Below are positions 53,916-64,000 of a stretch of 64,000 nucleotides of DNA, piece by piece. Source of the DNA: Rosa chinensis (lineage: Eukaryota; Streptophyta; Magnoliopsida; Rosales; Rosaceae); the NCBI RefSeq assembly GCF_002994745.2, contig NW_020126827.1, forward strand, positions 186,001 to 250,000. The letters are read 5' to 3'. Position 1 is the first letter of the stretch; each line of letters opens with the position of its first letter. The position numbers were made by a program, and so were the translations under genes. Under the pieces are notes generated by a model. That model was not told the origin of the DNA and did not search any database. It saw only the letters and a program-made list of their open reading frames with translations.

Positions 53916-56267
53916 TGATAGGAGCATTTTAATGCGACGTTTTAACTGCATTTCCCTACACTTTTCTGCGCCATTTCCTTGAAAAATCCATGTTTGGGAA
54001 AGTTTCCATTCTTTGATTGGGAAAGTTCCTTATTGTAGAAAGTTTCCATTTTTGTCTTCATTTTTTCATTTCTCATTTCTCATTTCTCATTTTTCATTTC
54101 TCATTTCTGGAAAGTTTCTATTTTTCATTTTTAGTAAGTTTCTATTTTCATTTTTTAGAAAGTTTCTATTTTAAGTATAGTTTCTATTTTCAGGACCTCC
54201 GAGCTAGAAAGTGGAAATGAACGCACGAATGGAAAGAGGAGCTTGCGAACATCAAGACGAACGAACATGAGAGAAAATGGCCCACACATTTGAGCAGAAA
54301 TGAAGAAACAAGCTTTCCTAGTCCAACCAGGAAATCCTACGAAATGGAGGAAGGCTTCCCTAGCAAGTTTCCAACGCAACCATGAAAAAGAAATGGAAAA
54401 ATAATGTGTTTTGCGTTGGAAAATGAGAAGGCTTGAAGATGAAGCAACGAGGCCCAAGAACTCTTTGGATTTTCGGCAAATTGGATAATGGCCCATCAAA
54501 GCCCATGACACTAGGGTTTGTGACGCAAACCCTAGCCCTAAAGATATGTTTGCCGTGAAATTGCATGAGAGAAACAAGGAAGAGGCGTCCAAAAATCAGA
54601 AATAAAGAAGATTTTCTATGGAGATTTTCTAGGGTTATTTTTATGGAAATAAATCAAGAGATAAAACCCTAGAAGACCTAGCCGTCCAAGCCAAGAGGAA
54701 AACAAGGGGATGCCGTGCAAACCCTAGGGAATTCGGCAAGAGATAATGAAGAGAAAATAGGGTTTTGCCGTGAGGAAAAATCAGAAAAATAAAGAGATTT
54801 CGTGGAGATTTCTTAGGGAGCTTTTAAAGGAAAGAGAATATGTGTTGAACACAAAAAGCTCTCAAAGGAGTCTAGGTCATCCCCTTTATTCTCTAATATA
54901 TTGTTGCCGAAATTGGTGTATAAAATCAGAAATTATCTACATATTTCGGCAAGAATTATTTAGGGAATTAATATTGGAATTTTGTGATTGGTTGCACCAC
55001 CTCATAGGGCTTATGTGGCAAGAATTCATTGGAGGAAATTATGTGGAGGAAGCAAGCACATGCCGTGAACATCTCTAGGGTTTGGACGGCTTGGACACCT
55101 AGGGGCCGTCCCCTATATATTCCTACACTTTCTCAACGTCAAGGGTTCCGAATTTTCCACACTTTTGCGTTTATACTTTGAGAAAATAATTCAGAAATCT
55201 CTCTAGCCTAGCCGTGTTCTTCTCCATCCTCTAGGGCAACCACGAAGTTCAAGCAAGGCCAAGGAAGAAGAAGACAAGCCGTGCACACCATCCACCCTCC
55301 ACCTTGAAGATTGCTTTCGAAATTCAAGAGACCACATCATCACTTCATTCATCTCATCTTCATCACGGTGTAATCCGATTCTCCTTGTACCTTTGCTTTG
55401 TATTTTCGTTGGTTTTGCCTTAGTTGACACATATGTATGAACAAGTATTGTTTTCTGAAATTTTATGATGAATTGTTAATTTTCAGATTCATATATTGCG
55501 ATTTATGGTTGCTTTTGTGTGAGTGTTTGATTAAATTTGCATGATAGAAATCTTTTGTATGATTATCTTGAATGGTTCGAAACATTTAGGGTTCTTATGT
55601 GATTGTTGCTACGAATTTGAGAACATGAATCAACTTTTTGGTTTTGTGTTCTTGAATCGATAAGTAGTAAAGGTTTTGTACAAAAACCGAATTTAATCAA
55701 AGAAGATTGCAATTAGGTGGACTTTTTCATACTAAGTTGCACATTTGAGTTGATAGCCTTTCTAGGTGTTTATTGCGTTAAACATGACATGATTGACTAG
55801 CTTTCTAGGGCTTGATGCATGTTTGATAGAATTAATCTAGGTGCTTTCACTTAGGTTAATTAGCATTGAAAGTAAAATATGGGAAATTGTCTGCTTTTGA
55901 ACGTTTCACATGATCAACTCCTCTTGCATGACTATGATGAACAATGATGAACTTGAATTAATTTTAATCATGAGTTTCGACTTTGATCTTTGTTCTTGCA
56001 TTCCATTTGTATTTTTATGTTTTTGCATTTTAATTATTTAGGTAACTTAGATTTTATTTTCGGAAATTAAAACCAAAAACCAAAAACTCCCCCTTTTTCG
56101 TAAATATGTCTATATTTTGTAAATATTATACTTTGTTTTAATTTTAATTGTTTAATTGTTTGACAATGACAGGTGTACCCTCAATCCCCGGAATAGAACG
56201 ATCCCTATTTACTTTATACTACTAATGACATTTCAGGGTTAAATTGGTCGCTCCAAAAGCGACATCA
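53916..56267 (+). repeat. 5' LTR of element E (2352 bp)
   Basis: It starts TGATAGGAGCATTTTAATGCG and ends CCAAAAGCGACATCA. U3 contains a TCATTTC microsatellite (about 54060-54110) in the AAGTTTC repeat zone. A TATATAT box lies near 55112 and the U5 block CCCTCAATCCCCGG near 56178. The terminal stem pairs GTCGCT (56247-56252) with AGCGAC (56258-56263). Confidence 0.92.
55111..55118 (+). promoter_or_regulatory. TATA box of element E LTR
   Basis: CTATATAT in GCCGTCCCCTATATATTCC, the same context as in A and C. Confidence 0.6.
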
Positions 56268-56272
56268 ATTTT

Positions 56273-56290
56273 TGGCGCCGTTGCCGGGGA
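56273..56290 (+). other. Primer-binding site of element E
   Basis: TGGCGCCGTTGCCGGGGA followed by TTGA, five bases after the LTR. It is complementary to tRNA-Asp. Confidence 0.9.
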
Positions 56291-57029
56291 TTGAAAAATC
56301 ATTGCATATTGTGAATATTTGTTTGTATATTGTGACCGAAAAAAAAAAAAAAAAATTTACTTGTTAATTATTTTGTAATTGTCGAAAATTAGTAATTAAT
56401 TACTTAGGTTGTATTTATATTGTTGAATACGAATTTTATTATAGGTTGTAAATTAAAGATGGAATAGGTGAAGTCGTGTTTATTAATATTGGCCTAAACC
56501 CCTTATTGGTACCTAGTCAGGTCCCTTAAGGTTGAGGGCGGCCTTTATTAACATTCATTGAACTGTCTTCACACTTAGGACCTTTTTATCCAAGTAAGTA
56601 TAGCCTATGTGGGATGGTGTCTAGGAAGGGGACAACGTCATACGGTTCTTGATCAGAAGTGCGTGCAAATGAGCCTAAACCACAATGTGGGAGTAGCTCA
56701 TGCCAAAATGGATTCTACCTCTGTGGTCGCCTCCCCTACCTGGCCATTTCAGTAAGGTTGCCCAAAGGATGTAGGAGGGACTTTGTGTCTAGACGACTAT
56801 ACTTGGGCCGCACGTCCTCTTGATTTACCGCTTGGAATTGAATTCGAAATCAATGGTATTTATAACAAAAGAAAATGTTGTGATTCACTAAGGTATATTG
56901 GATTAAACATAGTCTTGAAAAGGGTACTGTTTCAGTCCCATTGCACATCGAGACTCCCTGTTCCCGTACCTAAGTGTTGAAAATAATTGTAAAGAAAAGG
57001 AAAGAATAGAAGTAATTTTACTTAATTTC

Positions 57030-57095
<66 letters not shown>

Positions 57096-57974
57096 ATTAG
57101 ATGTGAATAGTGACGTTTGTTTGTTTGTGTGAAAGTTTGTGTAAATGTGTCTAATCTTGTTAAACAAAGAAATGTAAAGAATTAATTATAAATATTGTTA
57201 ATTCTTGATTATTATAAGTGTGTAAAATCGTATGAGTAGATAAGGGCCCTTTTGTTAATATTGGCCTTAACCCTTCATTAGTGCCTTTCTAAGGTCTTAT
57301 GAGTTGAGGGCGGCTTTTATTAACATTTGGAGACTGTCTAACACATGAGTTCTTTTCAAGCTGAGTAAGGGGCATATAGGTGGTGTCTTAGGTTGAGACC
57401 CTGGGTGATGGGTTCAATTGGATCTCAGAGATACTATAGACCGTGCGTAAACCACAATGTGGGAGTAGCCAATAGGGGCCTAAACCTCAATGAGGGAGTA
57501 GCCTCCGTAGTGTCACCAAAATGAGTCCTCCCTCTCACTTACCTCTTAATCTGGCCATCTAGCCTTCTGAAACAAAGGGAAGTGACTTATGTCTAGGCGA
57601 CTATCCCTAGATCGTATCTCACCAATAGTAGTGGTTTCTATTGGGCTCGACTTACAACTTGTAATCAATTGAGATATTAACTTTATTTTGTAAAGATAAT
57701 AAGATACTTGAACATAACCTCCACTTGTAAATTGTGTTGTTTTGTACATTTTATAAACTTCTTACGTGGTTTATTTGTGAAAAGATTGTGGATAGTTTGT
57801 AATTTTACTTCTCTTTATACTTGTATAAATCATAAATAGTAAAGTCGTGAATAGTAACTTGTGAATAGTGACTCGTGAATAGTAAGGTTGATGTATAAAT
57901 CACTAATTTGTAATTAACTCACTTTATACTTTGCTAACTTCTTTGAATTTTGATGATGTTCAGGATTCCTATGA
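56291..57974 (+). other. Leader of element E with duplicated module and long poly(A)
   Basis: It is collinear with the leader of C. The modules start near 56468 and 57236. A poly(A) run of about 60 bases (57033-57092) sits between them, against about 20 in C. CGTGAATAG repeats occur near 57846-57885. Several one-base losses relative to C are visible (for example CTCTGTGGTCGCCTCCCC for CTCTCGTGGTCGCCCTCCCC). Confidence 0.8.
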
Positions 57975-58889
57975 ATGACCGAGCCTTTTAGATCCTCTAC
58001 ACTAAAGGAAATTGAAGCAAGGCTCGCTCGCTTGAAGGGTCCTTCACTTCTTGAGCAGACAAGCCCTTCCCCTTCGACACACAGAGGGTACATCTTTAAC
58101 GAACAAGGGAAGAGGACCTACTGTTCTGAGGAGTCTACATCACCTACACCAAGTCCATCTCCTCCTTCACGTTCACCTTCACCTGTGATTTCGTCCAACT
58201 CTACACCACCACCTTCACCACCACCTGAAGAAGTCGAAGAAGAGAGAATGGCATCTATTAGGGAACTTTCCACTGCAACTGTTGAAGGAGGACCCCCTAC
58301 AGGCATAGTATACCCTCCCCCTGCAGCTGGAAGACAAGCAGAGTTTGAGCTAAAGAGTGGTTTGTTGCACAAGCTCCCTATCTTCCATGGACTTAATATG
58401 GAGGACGCTAACAAGCATGTTCGAGAATTTCAATCTGTTTGTGCAAACATGCAACCACAAGGGGCAGATGAGAACCTTCTTAAGATGAGAGCATTTCCAT
58501 TCTCTCTAGCTGATAGAGCCAAGGATTGGCTATATGAACTCCCTGCAGGACGTATCACTTCATGGGAGACAATGAGAAAGGCCTTCTTGGAGAAATACTT
58601 CCCAGCTTCTAAGGTCATCACACTTAGAAAGAAGCTCAGTGGAATAGAGCAAGCCCATGATGAGTCCTATGCTGCTTACTATGAGAGGTTCAATTCCTTA
58701 CTTGCACAATGTCCTCAACATCAGATGAAGGATGAGACCCTACTCACATGTTTCTATGAAGGACTCTTACCCTTGGAAAGGCAAATGTTGGATGCTGCAG
58801 CTGGAGGAGCTTTTGTGGATAAGTCCCCTACAGTTGGGAAGGAGCTGATAGCTAATCGTGCCTTGAACTCTCAACAATATGAGGGGTAG
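57975..58889 (+). pseudogene. gag: gag of element E, N-terminal 304 residues
   Basis: It opens with the same MTEPFR start as C. It contains the Ser/Pro-rich zone, FELKSGLLHKLPIFHGL, ADRAKDWLYELPAG, FLEKYFPASK and FYEGLLPLERQMLDAAAGG, and shows that C's gag would read through B's insertion site (HDESYAAYYERF). It stops because GGGGG of C (near 37202) is GGGG here at about 58886. Confidence 0.9.
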
Positions 58890-58906
58890 GACACTCTACT
58901 CGTAGG

Positions 58907-59212
58907 GTGCATGAGATGAGCAAGAATACTGCAATTGAGGACCAACTGAATAAGCTTACTCTACTCATGAACCAAGTGGTAAGTTCCAAGGGACCAAGTG
59001 CAACAATAGCTTGTGGGGTATGCTCTATGCAAGGGCATGTTACAGATCAGTGCCCTCAACTTAATGAGAATGGAGGATGGGAATCTGCAAATGCTATTGG
59101 AGGATATCAAGGAGGATACCAAGGAGGACCTCAACGTCCTAGACATGACCTTACTCCAATACGTACAACCCAGGATGGAGGGACCATCCCAACTTCAAGT
59201 GGACAACAATGA
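58907..59212 (+). pseudogene. gag: gag zinc-knuckle segment of element E
   Basis: It has the CCHC knuckle CGVCSMQGHVTDQC and the GGYQGGYQGGPQRPRHD stretch. The codon CAA after MN is intact, where C has TAA. The frame breaks at about 59153, where CCC of C is CC. Confidence 0.85.
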
Positions 59213-59326
59213 TAACGTTCAGAATCCTCTTGGTGGGAACTTCCAACGTCCTCAAGGGCCTTCATTCCAAGGATCATCTTTTCAAAGGCCCTACATGCCC
59301 CTCCTCAACAGAACTCAGGACCTTCA

Positions 59327-59872
59327 ATGTCTCACTATGACAAAACGTTGGAAGCCTTGACTAGTTCCACCCAGGCCTTGACAAACTCTACTCAAGCTTT
59401 GATTCAAGGACAACAGACCCACACTAAGGATATTGCAGATCTTAAGAAACAGATGGGCCAAGTTGTGGACTTCATGAGCAAGATTCATGAGACTGGGAAG
59501 CTTCCTAGTGGCACAATACCTAACCCTAAGGGTAATGTGGAGAATGCATCAGTTGTGACTACGAGGAGTGGGAGACCATTTGTGGATCCACCCAAGCAAC
59601 CCAAGAAGGTCCAAATGAGCATAGAAATTGAGGAAGACCAAGAACCCACCAAGTTGGGTATTGAGAAGGACCCTGCAACGTCAAAGGAAGAGACCAAGGC
59701 ATCCTCATCTTTAAAGGCAAAACCGGAAATCAAAGGTAATAATTCTAACTTATCAATTCGGTTATTGCTAACCCTTCTTCTTCTTGCATGCCCTTCCCAC
59801 GCAGGTTTGCCCAATCTAAGAAGGATGAAAGTGACCAAGCTATCTTGGAAACTTTCAAGAAGGTGCAAGTAA
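59327..59872 (+). pseudogene. gag: gag C-terminal linker of element E
   Basis: It covers SHYDKTLEALTSSTQALTNS, QMGQVVDFMSKIHETGKLPS, VVTTRSGR and EKDPATSKEETKAS. The frame is lost near 59753, where CAAATTC of C is CAATTC, and the following residues are out of frame. Confidence 0.85.
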
Positions 59873-60729
59873 ACCTACCCCTCCTAGAGGCCATCAAGCA
59901 AGTCCCTAAGTATGCCAAGTTCCTCAAAGAGCTTTGCACTACTAGGAGAGTAAACCGTGAAAAGGAGGTGGTAAAGGTAAGTGAGAATGTCTCTGCCCTA
60001 ATTCAGAGGAAGATCCCTCCAAAGTGTAAGGATCCTGGAAGCTTTACCATTCCTTGTACTATTGGTAACTCTAGATTTAAGAATGCCATGCTAGACCTAG
60101 GTGCATCTGTTAATGTTATGCCCTACTCTGTTTATGAAACCCTAGGTCTAGGGGAACTTAAATCTGACAATGTTATCATTCAGTTAGCTGACAGATCCAA
60201 TGCATACCCTAGAGGTTTGTTGGAGGATGTGCTTGTACAGGTTAACCATCTTATCTTCCCAGCTGATTTTTATGTATTGGAAATGGAGGACTCCCCTGTA
60301 AGTTCCACTCCATTGCTTTTGGGACGTCCTTTCTTAAGGACAGCTAGGACGAAGATTGATGTGTATGAAGGCTCTCTTACAATGGAGTTCGATGGTGACA
60401 TTATTGGCTTTAACATCTTTGAAGCCATGAGGTATCCCCTAGAGGTTAATGATTGTTTTTCTGCTGACATTTTGGATGAACTTGCGCAGAAAATGTTTGA
60501 TGTTATGCATGAGGATACCCTAGTCACTACCCTTGAGAGTGGGGTAGGCTATACAAAGGAAGGCGTCACCATCTCAGAGGACAAGTTGAAAGACACTTGT
60601 GAGGATAAAATCATTGAAAACGTCTCCTTCCTTGAGGCATCACCCTTTATAGGTAAGTCTGTTTCTCCTTGTCCATTCAGTTATCCACTAACAAGACTTA
60701 CCTTCAGTGGTCCAGGCCCCAGAACTTGA
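59788..60729 (+). pseudogene. pol: Protease region of element E
   Basis: It contains MPFPRRFAQSKKDESDQ, VNLPLLEAIKQVPKYAKFLK, KDPGSFTIPCTIG, DLGASVNVMPYSVYE and LLLGRPFLRTARTKIDVYEG, all matching C closely. It is out of frame after two small losses near 60668 and 60701 (TTT to TT each). Confidence 0.88.
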
Positions 60730-61108
60730 GCTAAAACCTCTTCCAGACCATTTGAAGTATGTCTACTTAGGGGACAAGGAAACCTTGCCAGTGATTGTGT
60801 CCTCTGCACTAACAACTCCACAAGAAGAGAAGTTGGTGGAAATGTTGAAGCAACACAAGACCGCCATAGGATGGACATTGGCGGATATCAAGGGAATCAG
60901 CCCTACAACTTGCGTCCACAGGATACTTCTAGAGGAGGGGTCTAAACCCACTAGAGAGGCTCAACGTCGTCTCAACCCTCCAATGATGGAAGTAGTGAAG
61001 AAGGAGGTTATCAAACTCCTTGATTGTGGGGTAATCTACCCTATTTCTGACTCCAAGTGGGTCTCTCCAGTTCAGGTCGTGCCCAAGAAGTCTGGATCAC
61101 TGTGGTAA
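60707..61108 (+). pseudogene. pol: Protease-RT connection and RT N-terminus of element E
   Basis: It contains KTAIGWTLADIKGISPTTC, EAQRRLNPPMMEVVKKEVIK and GVIYPISDSKWVSPVQVVPK. It breaks at about 61094, where CTGGGATC of C is CTGGATC. Confidence 0.87.
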
Positions 61109-61845
61109 AGAATGCTGATAACGAACTGGTGCCCCAAAGGACAGTAACAGGCCACAGAGTATGCATTGACTATAGGAGGCTCAACGCAACTACAAGGAAA
61201 GACCACTTTCCTCTGCCATTCATTGATCAGATGCTTGAGCGCCTAGCTGGACATGACTACTATGTTTCTGGATGGATACTCTGGTTACAACCAGATTGCA
61301 ATTGCAAATGAAGATCAAGAGAAGACAACCTTCACTTGCCCCTTTGGAACGTTTGCCTATAGACGTATGCCTTCGGACTTTGCAACGCTCCAGGTACCTT
61401 TCAGAGGTGTATGGTAAGTATCTTTTCAGATTATATTGAGAAAATCATAGAGGTATTCATGGATGACTTTTCAGTTTTTGGAAAGAATTTTGATGATTGT
61501 CTTAATAATCTGGAGATAATTCTGAAACGTTGCATGGAAACTAACCTTGTCTTAAACTGGGAAAAATGCCATTTTATGGTTAAACAAGGAATAGTTCTAG
61601 GACATATTGTCTCTGCTAGGGGTATAGAGGTTGATAAAGCCAAGGTTGATATTGTGCGTCACTTACCCTCTCCCACTTCTGTGAGAGAGATTCGTTCTTT
61701 CCTTGGTCATGCAGGTTTTTACAGGAGGTTCATCAAGGACTTCTCCAAATTTCGAGACCCTTATGTCAACTACTCCAGAAGGATGTGCCCTTCCACTTTG
61801 ACAAGGAGTGTCAAGAAGCTTTTGACAAGCTTAAGGAGTTGTTGA
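61090..61845 (+). pseudogene. pol: RT palm and thumb of element E, multiply frameshifted
   Basis: The first part has YRRLNATTRKDHFPLPFIDQ, up to a shift near 61263. The region of GTFAYRRMPFGL is shifted again near 61370 (CCC to CC). From 61411 the frame has the catalytic FMDDFSVFG and [17 protein letters not shown], then is lost near 61748. All pieces are collinear with C. Confidence 0.87.
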
Positions 61846-62466
61846 CATCTGCCCCCATCATGTTACCTCCAGACTGGTCCTTGCCCTTTGATTGATGTGT
61901 GATGCCTCTGACTACGCAGTTGGAGCCGTTTTGGGACAAAGGAAGGAAAAGCTGCCCTATGCCATCTACTACGCCTCAAGGACTCTCAATGATGCACAAA
62001 TGAACTACTCCACCACAGAGAAAGAGCTCCTTGCAGTTGTCTTTGCCCTTGAGAAGTTTCGCTCTATTTACTTGGTACCAAAGTTACTATCTTTACTGAC
62101 CATGCAGCTTTGAAATACTTGATGACCAAGAAGGAGGCGAAACCAAGGCTCATCAGATGGATCCTACTCTTGCAAGAATTCGACGTGGAAATCAAGGACA
62201 AGAAGGGTAGTGAGAACGTGGTAGCTGACCACTTGAGTCGCTTAGTGCATGCAGAAGATTATCTCCCTCTGGTGGAGACATTTCCAGACGAGCAACTCTT
62301 TGGACTTCAGGTAAGTGAACCATGGTATGCAGACATTGTGAATTATATTGTGTCTAGAAAGATTCCTGATACCATGTCACGTGCTCATAGGATAGGCTTA
62401 AGAAAACTGTTAAGCAATATGTTTGGGATGAACCTTATTTGTGGAAGTATTGCTCTGATCAATTGA
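61846..62466 (+). pseudogene. pol: RNase H and connector of element E
   Basis: It contains [16 protein letters not shown] and [16 protein letters not shown], a shift near 62068, then [18 protein letters not shown] (GAG where C has TAG), [14 protein letters not shown] and [21 protein letters not shown] two-base loss near 62390 breaks it again. Confidence 0.87.
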
Positions 62467-63425
62467 TTAGGAGATGTGTGCCTGAACATGAACATAATGC
62501 TATACTTTCTTTTTGCCACTCTAAAGCATGTGGGGGACACTTTGGGTCTAAGAAGACTGCGTTTAAGGTGCTAGAGTCTGGGTTCTATTGGCCAACATTA
62601 TTTAGGGATGCACATGCCTATTGTTTAACTTGTGATAAGTGCCAAAGAACAGGAAATCTAGGTCCTAGAGATCAAATGCCATTGTCCAATATAATAACTG
62701 TTGAAATATTTGATGTCTGGGGTATAGATTTCATGGGACCTTTCCCTTCATCTTTTGGGTTTCTCTATATCTTACTTGCAGTGGACTATGTTTCCAAATG
62801 GGTGGAAGCAAAGGCCACTAGAACTAATGACTCTAAGGTTGTTGCAGATTTTATCAAGTCTAACATCTTTAGCAGGTTTGGAATGCCTAGAGTTCTCATT
62901 AGTGATGGAGGATCCCATTTTTGCAATCGGACGATTGAGGCTCTCTTGAAGAGATATGATGTCACACATAAGGTTTCTACACCTTATCACCCACAAACTA
63001 GTGGGCAGGCTGAGGTCTCTAATCGTCAGATTAAGGGGATATTGGAGAAGACTGTGAACCCCAACAGGAAGGACTGGTCCTTGCGTCTAGAGGATGCTTT
63101 GTGGGCCTACAGAACTGCATACAAAACTCCCATAGGTATGTCACCATATCGAATTGTCTATGGCAAACCATGCCATTTACCTGTGGAGTTGGAGCACAAA
63201 GCTTGGTGGGCTGTGAAGCAGTTCAACATGGATATGGATGCAGCTGGGCTTCATAGGAAGTTGCAATTGCAAGAGTTAGAGGAGATAAGGAATGATGCCT
63301 TTGAAAGTGCTAAAATTTACAAGGATAAGACTAAGGCATTCCATGACAAAATGATTCGAAGAAGACTTTTGTTGTGGGTCAAAAAGTTCTTCTTTCCATT
63401 CTCGTCTCAAACTCTTCCCAGGTAA
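62439..63425 (+). pseudogene. pol: Integrase of element E
   Basis: It is the longest intact piece of E's pol. It has the zinc domain ([26 protein letters not shown]) and the full D,D(35)E core ([32 protein letters not shown]). It continues to [10 protein letters not shown], where a shift near 63362 removes the C-terminal domain. The [10 protein letters not shown] region is still recognisable downstream in other frames, up to the expected stop near 63614. Confidence 0.9.
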
Positions 63426-63614
63426 GCTTCGTTCTCGTTGGATTGGCCTTTTGTTATCACTCATGTGTTTCCTCATGGAGCTGTGCAGATAAAGAGTGAA
63501 CATACAACAACGAGTTCAAGGTGAATGGCCATCGCTTGAAGCCTTACTATGAGGCATTTGTGGAACATGAAGTGGAGGATGTACCCCTCCAAAACGTTCC
63601 AAACCCTGAGATTA

Positions 63615-64000
63615 AATGGAGGTACAAGTCTAGGCTGAAAGACTATAAACATTAAGCGCTGCTTGGGAGGCAACCCAATTCTGAAGTAGCTGTGGAGGAG
63701 TCATCAACGCAGATTTGTTTTATCTCTCCCTTTTACTTCCCAATTTTCTTTATGTTGGTAGTCATTTTCGTAAATTTCATCCCTATATGCTTAAGTGTTC
63801 CATTGCATGCTTTTTATTGATTACATTGAGGACAATGCAATATTTAAGTGTGGGGGAAGGGATTTACACTTTTATCTTGAGTCATATATTGAAAAATACA
63901 AAAAAATTGAAAAATGTCAAAAATTTAAAAATTTTCGTTGCTTTTGTTTTTGTTTTGAGTCTTAGGATGCCCTTTCAACTGTCTAGGATGATTCTATATC
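63615..64000 (+). other. Start of 3' non-coding region of element E
   Basis: It is collinear with 41949-42340 of C. AAGTGTGGGGG lies at 63846-63856, after ACATTGAGGACAATGCAATA. The window ends within it; nothing else is seen. Confidence 0.8.

Larger units (their letters stand above)
53916..64000 (+). mobile_element. Element E: Athila-like retrotransposon, innermost of the nest, 3' end outside window
   Basis: It has a 5' LTR (53916-56267), PBS, leader, gag at 57975 and pol to about 63610, then the start of the 3' region to the window edge. The left flank CGGTC would be its duplication. It is closely related to C throughout, including the duplicated leader and the ATGAATGACC start, but its frames are broken by more than ten short deletions. 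As the element inserted in D, it is the youngest of the chain, so heavy decay is unexpected. Confidence 0.9.

Overview
This is plant nuclear DNA, most likely from a eudicot, and it is almost entirely LTR retrotransposon sequence. I found no convincing host gene, rRNA gene, tRNA gene or CRISPR array. Most elements belong to the Athila-like branch of Ty3/Gypsy. They share a primer-binding site (PBS) TGGCGCCGTTGCCGGGGA, the complement of a plant tRNA-Asp 3' end. They have LTRs of about 2-2.5 kb, a long gag-protease-RT-RNaseH-integrase frame, and a non-coding stretch of about 2 kb before the 3' LTR with no env-like ORF. The species cannot be named from the sequence alone.

Layout. (1) 1-4967: element A (+), a copy that has lost gag-pol, ending in a complete 3' LTR. 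(2) 4968-8741: non-Athila DNA, best read as the leader and LTR of a minus-strand Tat/Retand-like element H. Its PBS is at 8236-8254, and it carries GC-rich minisatellites and a 20-bp array containing W-boxes. (3) 8742-11778: element G (+), an Athila-like 5' LTR and leader. The end of its LTR is disturbed by a 0.8-kb segment that looks like a Mutator-type element carrying gene fragments. (4) 11779-43107: element C (+), inserted in G's leader. It has the best-preserved gag-pol, with no frameshift seen but two in-frame stops. Its gag is split at 16343-36978 by element B (-), a different Athila-like family with ATGAG target-site duplications and nearly identical LTRs. B in turn carries three solo LTRs, each with a perfect 5-bp duplication (21874-24426, 27208-29220, 33513-35626), and has lost its RT core. 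(5) 43108-43846: an LTR piece F (-) inserted in C's 3' region. (6) 43847-53915: element D (-), inserted in F. (7) 53916-64000: element E (+), inserted at the second codon of D's gag and running off the window.

The inferred nesting is H > G > C > F > D > E, with B and its solo LTRs as a side branch of C. Structural comparison of the copies gives the most interesting signals. These are a short stem at the very 3' end of the LTR with compensatory changes between subfamilies, a U5 motif complementary to the PBS, and polypurine-tract-like motifs repeated inside the 3' non-coding region that match the terminal tract of their own family. A duplicated leader module and the W-box array in H are also notable. 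Element E (and to a lesser degree D) shows almost only single-base deletions, often in homopolymers, which looks more like residual long-read error than biology.
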